Assembly: GCA_028872685.1 (NCBI GenBank)
Contig: JAPKEI010000092.1
Span: 1-9,209 of the forward strand
DNA from: Verrucomicrobiota bacterium
GTDB lineage: Bacteria > Verrucomicrobiota > Verrucomicrobiia > Limisphaerales > UBA1100
Direction: 5' to 3'
DNA: 9,209 nucleotides
Made by a program: the position numbers and the translations under genes. The notes below the pieces were generated by a model that was given only the letters and a program-made list of their open reading frames with translations, was not told where the DNA came from and ran no database searches. This document shows, piece after piece, positions 5,211 through 9,209 of the stretch (positions within the stretch are counted from its first letter, which is position 1; each line of letters starts with the position of its first letter).

Positions 5211-8200
5211 ATGGCGAGGAAAACTAAATCAAAAGTGTCGGCATCTCAGCCCCCCGTCAAATTGATGGCGGCCAACCGCAGCGAAATTGCCATCCGCATC
5301 TTTCGCGCGGCCACTGAGATGGATCTGCGGACGGTGGCGATTTATGCGCAGGAAGACCGACTCGCGGTGCATCGTTTCAAGGCTGATGAGGCCTATATGG
5401 TGGGCGTGGGCAAGGGGCCGGTGGGCGCGTATCTCGATATCGAGGGCATCGTGGGAATGGCTGCTGAACACGGGGTTAATCTCGTGCATCCTGGCTACGG
5501 ATTTTTAGCGGAGAACGCGAATTTCGCCGAGGCGTGCGCAAAGGCGGGGATGACATTTGTGGGGCCGCGCCCGGAGTTGCTGCGACAAATGGGCGACAAA
5601 ACTGAGGCCCGCGCGCTCGCCAAAGCCGCTGGAGTACCGGTGCTGCCCGGCACGGATGACGCAATCAAAACCCGCACCAAGGCAGTGAAGGTGGCCAAGC
5701 AAATTGGGTTTCCACTCATCATCAAGGCTGCCTTTGGCGGCGGCGGGCGCGGGATGCGGGTGGTGCATAAAGCCAAGGATTTGGAGCGATTGCTTGATGA
5801 AGCTCGTGGCGAGGCCGATCGCGCGTTTGGTAATCCGGCGGTGTTTCTCGAAAAGTACGTGCAAAACGCCAAGCACATTGAGGTGCAAATTCTGGGCGAC
5901 CAACACGGCAATATTTTGCATTTGCACGAACGCGATTGTTCGGTGCAGCGTCGTTATCAAAAGGTGGTGGAGATCGCCCCGAGCGTTGCGCTGGATGAAA
6001 CGGTGCGGAACGAGCTGTGCGCGGCGGCGTTGGAATTGGCCAAACATATCCGGTACGACAACGCGGGCACGATGGAGTTTCTCTACGATGTGGATTCCAA
6101 GGCGTGGTATTTTATCGAGATGAATCCGCGCATTCAAGTGGAGCACACGGTCACGGAAGTGGTGACAGGCATCGACCTCGTGCGCGCACAGATTCAAGTG
6201 GCGCAAGGCCACGCACTGCACGGCAATGTGATGCAGTTGCCGAAGCAAAAAAATGTGGTGTGCGTCGGGCACGCCGTGCAATGCCGCGTGACCACGGAGG
6301 ATCCGGCCAATAATTTCACGCCCGATTATGGGCGCATCATCGCTTATCGTTCGGCGGCTGGTTTCGGGCTCCGACTCGATGGCGGGCAGGGCGATGCGGG
6401 TAGTGTGATCACGCCTTTTTACGATTCACTGCTGGTGAAAATCACCGCGAGCGGAATGACCTTTCCGCTTGCGCTGGATCGGATGAAGCGCGCGTTGAAA
6501 GAATTTCGCATTCGCGGCGTGCAGACGAACATTCCATTTCTGGAAAATGTGATCAAAAACGAAACGTTCCGCAGCGGGCAGGCGACGACGACGTTGATTG
6601 ATAACACGCCGGAACTGTTTGCCTTCAAGCGCCGGCGCGATCGGGCGAATCGGTTGCTCAATTACATTGGCGATGTGTCGGTGAACGGTAATCCGCAGAC
6701 GAAAGGATTTGAGGTAAAGGAATCCTTCAAGCCCATCGCGCCGCCGGAGCACAATAGCGATGCCGAGCCGCCTGCGGGTACGCGGCAAATTCTGCTCGAA
6801 CAAGGCCCCGAAAAATTCGCCGAGTGGACGCGCAAACAAAAGCGGCTACTCATCACCGACACCACCCTGCGCGACGCGCACCAAAGCCTGTTCGCCACCC
6901 GAATGCGCACGGCGGATATGCTGCATATCGCCGACGCGATTGCGCATCGCACGTCGGAGCTCTTCAGCCTCGAAATGTGGGGCGGCGCGACGTTTGACAC
7001 CGCGATGCGGTTTCTGCGCGAAGACCCGTGGCAACGCCTGCGCCAACTGCGCGAGGCGGTGCCCAATATTTGTTTCCAAATGCTCTTCCGCGGCTCCAAC
7101 GCCGTGGGCTATTCGGATTATCCGGACAACGTGGTGCGGGCTTTTGTAAAGCACGCGGCGGAAAACGGGATGGATATTTTCCGCATTTTCGATTCGCTGA
7201 ATTATCTACCCAACCTCAAGGCCGCGATGGAGGCGGTGCGCGGGACGCACGCGGTGTGCGAGGGCACCATTTGTTACACCGGCAATATCCTCGATGCGAA
7301 GCGCGACAAATATCCGCTCAAATATTACGTGAAGCTCGCGAAGGAGCTGGAGAAGATGGGCGCTCACACGCTTTGCATAAAAGATATGGCTGGGCTGTGT
7401 CGTCCGTATGCCGCGCAGAAGCTCGTGAAAACATTGCGTGCGGAAGTGGGATTGCCAATCCATTTTCACACGCACGACACCAGCGGCGTGAATGCCGCTT
7501 CCGTGCTCAAGGCGTCAGAGGCGGGAGTGGATATTACCGACCTCGCGATTGCATCGCTCTCCGGATCCACCAGCCAGCCCAACCTCAACAGCGTGGTGGC
7601 AGCGCTGGATCACACGCCGCGCGAGACGGGTTTGAGCCTCGGCACGTTGAATGAGTTTTCTGATTACTGGGAGCAAGTGCGCAAAGTGTACGCGCCGTTT
7701 GACACCGGCCCGCGCAGTGGTATTGGTGATATTTATGAGCACGAAATGCCTGGCGGCCAATACACGAATCTGCGCGAGCAGGCGGAAAGTATGGGCTTGG
7801 GCGCGCGTTGGAAGGAAGTGGCGCGCACGTACGCGGAGGTGAACGATCTTTTTGGCGACATCGTGAAGGTGACGCCGTCCAGCAAAGTGGTGGGCGATAT
7901 GACGATGTTCCTGGTGACACGTGGCATCAAGCCGGCGGACGTGGTGAACCTCGAGCCGGGTGCCACGCCCTTTCCGCAATCGGTTATTGATATGATGAAA
8001 GGTCGTCTCGGTAAACCCATCGGCGGTTGGCCGCGCCAAGTACAGCAAGTGGTGCTCGGAAAACAAAAGCCGCTCAAGGGCCGCCCCGGTGCGGATCTCA
8101 AACCTCTGAATCTCGAGCGAACCCGCAAAAAACTGGAAGGCGAAATTCATCGCAAAGCCAGCGATGACGCGCTGTTGAGTTTTTTGATGTATCCGGAGGT

Positions 8201-8696
8201 GTTTCGGGACTACAACAAATTCCGCCGCGAATACGGTGACGTTTCTGTGTTGCCGAGTTCCACTTATTTTTATGGATTGCAACCGGGCGAAGAAATCGCG
8301 GTGGACATCGAAGAGGGCAAGACGCTTTACATCAAGCTCATCAACATCAGTGACGCCAACGAGGAAGGCATCCGCACGTTGACCTTTGAGCTGAATGGTT
8401 ATCCGCGCGAAGTAGAAATCGCTGACACGTCGCTCAATGTCCTGGAGAAAGTTCAAGCAAAGGCCGATCCTGCCAACGAATTGCACGTGGGTGCGCCCAT
8501 CCCGGGCATCATCACCGAGTTGGCCGTGGGCGTGGGCGCGAAAGTCTCGAAGGGCGACAAGTTGCTCACGATGGAGGCGATGAAAATGCAAACCACCGTG
8601 TACGCTGCGGCCGACGGGGTGGTGGACGCCATCCATATTGACATCGGCGAATCGGTGGAGGCAAAAGATCTCGTGATGGAATTACGCGAGGCGTGA
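5211..8696 (+). CDS. pyc: Pyruvate carboxylase (biotin-dependent, single-chain)
   Basis: This 1161-residue cytoplasmic enzyme carboxylates pyruvate to oxaloacetate with ATP, bicarbonate and biotin, replenishing the TCA cycle. Domains run in the standard order. Biotin carboxylase (about 15-465) has ANRSEIAIRIFRAA, K172 with the glycine-rich ATP-grasp loop (G176-G181), H237-L-H-E-R-D-C and E303-M-N-P-R307. The carboxyltransferase (about 545-820) has D550 in DTTLRDAHQS, the carboxylated lysine K724 in CIKDMAGLC, and metal ligands H753 and H755 in HFHTHD. A conserved PC domain follows. The C-terminal biotinyl domain has E-A-M-K1125-M, the biotin site 36 residues from the end. All key residues are present and length fits the family. 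It starts 65 nt after DUF3500 with no clear Shine-Dalgarno, and base use is GC-richer than in selenoprotein gene 2. It is probably an independent housekeeping gene. Confidence 0.97.
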   Translation: MARKTKSKVSASQPPVKLMAANRSEIAIRIFRAATEMDLRTVAIYAQEDRLAVHRFKADEAYMVGVGKGPVGAYLDIEGIVGMAAEHGVNLVHPGYGFLAENANFAEACAKAGMTFVGPRPELLRQMGDKTEARALAKAAGVPVLPGTDDAIKTRTKAVKVAKQIGFPLIIKAAFGGGGRGMRVVHKAKDLERLLDEARGEADRAFGNPAVFLEKYVQNAKHIEVQILGDQHGNILHLHERDCSVQRRYQKVVEIAPSVALDETVRNELCAAALELAKHIRYDNAGTMEFLYDVDSKAWYFIEMNPRIQVEHTVTEVVTGIDLVRAQIQVAQGHALHGNVMQLPKQKNVVCVGHAVQCRVTTEDPANNFTPDYGRIIAYRSAAGFGLRLDGGQGDAGSVITPFYDSLLVKITASGMTFPLALDRMKRALKEFRIRGVQTNIPFLENVIKNETFRSGQATTTLIDNTPELFAFKRRRDRANRLLNYIGDVSVNGNPQTKGFEVKESFKPIAPPEHNSDAEPPAGTRQILLEQGPEKFAEWTRKQKRLLITDTTLRDAHQSLFATRMRTADMLHIADAIAHRTSELFSLEMWGGATFDTAMRFLREDPWQRLRQLREAVPNICFQMLFRGSNAVGYSDYPDNVVRAFVKHAAENGMDIFRIFDSLNYLPNLKAAMEAVRGTHAVCEGTICYTGNILDAKRDKYPLKYYVKLAKELEKMGAHTLCIKDMAGLCRPYAAQKLVKTLRAEVGLPIHFHTHDTSGVNAASVLKASEAGVDITDLAIASLSGSTSQPNLNSVVAALDHTPRETGLSLGTLNEFSDYWEQVRKVYAPFDTGPRSGIGDIYEHEMPGGQYTNLREQAESMGLGARWKEVARTYAEVNDLFGDIVKVTPSSKVVGDMTMFLVTRGIKPADVVNLEPGATPFPQSVIDMMKGRLGKPIGGWPRQVQQVVLGKQKPLKGRPGADLKPLNLERTRKKLEGEIHRKASDDALLSFLMYPEVFRDYNKFRREYGDVSVLPSSTYFYGLQPGEEIAVDIEEGKTLYIKLINISDANEEGIRTLTFELNGYPREVEIADTSLNVLEKVQAKADPANELHVGAPIPGIITELAVGVGAKVSKGDKLLTMEAMKMQTTVYAAADGVVDAIHIDIGESVEAKDLVMELREA

Positions 8697-8703
8697 TTTT
8701 TGA

Positions 8704-8720
8704 AACGCCGGCGGGGTGTT
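8704..8720 (+). terminator. Weak candidate terminator hairpin between convergent genes
   Basis: AACGCC (8704-8709) can pair with GGTGTT (8715-8720), with one G-U pair, around the loop GGCGG. The hairpin lies just past the carboxylase stop and overlaps the stop of the minus-strand gene, where a terminator is expected. However, the following bases (ATTCGATTTT) form only a broken T-tract, so the support is modest. Confidence 0.3.
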
Positions 8721-9209
8721 ATTCGATTTTGAATTCCAAATAACGCGGACGGGCGAAGGTAGGTTCGGTGGGTTTGTTCAGGTTTACTTCAAAGAGGCGT
8801 TCGAGATTATTGCCGGCAAGGTCTTCGAGTTCCCAATCTACTTTTAAGCGGTAGTCGCCGGTGGCCCAGGGTTGGGTTGGGGTGAAGCGCCATTGGGTTT
8901 CGTTGCGTGTGACTTCGGTTTTTCCGGCAAGGAGTTTGTCGCGCCCGTCCAGCACAGTGAGCATGGTGTGAAGTAGTGCCCAATCGAGCGGGTGCTGGAA
9001 GGTGACGATGAGCGCGGCGTGCGAGTTGCCTTGGGGTGGGGTGATTGTCCAGATATCGGGATTGGGCTGCGCGCGATTGGCTTCGGTGGTGGTAAAGGAT
9101 TTTCGGAACGAATTTTTCAGGGGCACGCCCGCTTCGGAATTCCAGTTTTTGGAAATCTCCAGCGCGTAACGTTGGCGCGGATCCAGCACAGGGCCGAGGT
9201 CGAGGTTGA
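8719..9209 (-). CDS. C-terminal part of a protein with Ig-like (SbsA/Big_5-type) domains (5' end outside window)
   Basis: The gene ends at TAA (complement of 8719-8721) and stays open to the right edge, giving 162 C-terminal residues. The GTG at 9187-9189 is not a credible start, because the frame continues upstream with NLDLGP, part of the same domain. Two related segments can be seen. One reads LGPVLDPRQRYALEISKNWNSEAGVPLKNSFRKSF. The next has DIWTITPP, then FQHPLDWALLHTMLTVLDG, then TQWRFTPTQPWATGDYRLKVDWELEDLAGNNLERLFEVNL. The ending, built around GDYRL, DLAGN and FEV, is the pattern of bacterial Ig-like SbsA/Big_5 domains, in which a C-terminal strand follows an 'LxDLAGN' turn. Such proteins are usually exported. 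The function is unknown. It is convergent with the carboxylase gene. Confidence 0.75.
   Translation of the reverse strand, partial: NLDLGPVLDPRQRYALEISKNWNSEAGVPLKNSFRKSFTTTEANRAQPNPDIWTITPPQGNSHAALIVTFQHPLDWALLHTMLTVLDGRDKLLAGKTEVTRNETQWRFTPTQPWATGDYRLKVDWELEDLAGNNLERLFEVNLNKPTEPTFARPRYLEFKIE

Noticed and set aside
7515..8636. Minus-strand ORF of 373 codons inside the carboxylase gene
   Set aside because: It has no recognisable domain and an odd His/Arg-rich composition. It is an antisense shadow created by the GC-rich codon use of pyc.

Overview
The window looks like a chromosomal segment of a heterotrophic, Gram-negative-type bacterium, most likely of the Verrucomicrobiota/Planctomycetota group. 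That guess rests on exported proteins with Gly/Arg/Pro-rich tails, a secreted type I sulfatase, a DUF3500 protein, an EF-hand protein and weak or absent Shine-Dalgarno sites. No rRNA or marker gene is present to fix the taxonomy.

Layout: (1) A minus-strand gene enters from the left edge (1-315). It encodes an exported EF-hand protein with a 21-bp/heptapeptide tandem repeat. (2) A divergent intergenic region follows (316-455). (3) A plus-strand cluster of predicted exported proteins comes next: two tandem paralogues (456-1496 and 1578-2618), a sulfatase (2631-3965) and a DUF3500 protein (3979-5145). The last three are separated by only 12-13 nt and look like one operon. (4) A full-length pyruvate carboxylase lies at 5211-8696. 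(5) The C-terminal part of a minus-strand protein with Ig-like (SbsA/Big_5-type) repeats runs off the right edge (8719-9209).

The main discovery is in the tandem paralogues. Each is interrupted by an in-frame TGA at the same residue (72 of 346). Both copies continue in frame to the same total length. Twenty-five nucleotides after each TGA comes the apical G of a hairpin (stem CAGGA/TCCTG, loop GTT) with the position and loop chemistry of a bacterial SECIS element. I read these as two selenoprotein genes encoding exported thioredoxin-like proteins, which automated calling would split into four ORFs. Selenocysteine aligns with the first Cys of a thioredoxin WCxxC motif (here W-U-P-G-K); the resolving Cys is missing, but a Cys eight residues upstream is kept in both copies.

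The cluster as a whole appears to build an extracytoplasmic set: redox-active selenoproteins, a sulfatase, a protein of unknown function and a divergently encoded calcium-binding protein. The second selenoprotein and the sulfatase are unrelated but end in nearly the same peptide, NQE[KR]xAR[RQ]GGGRRP, suggesting a shared C-terminal signal or interaction tail. The carboxylase is a housekeeping anaplerotic enzyme and is probably unrelated to the cluster.
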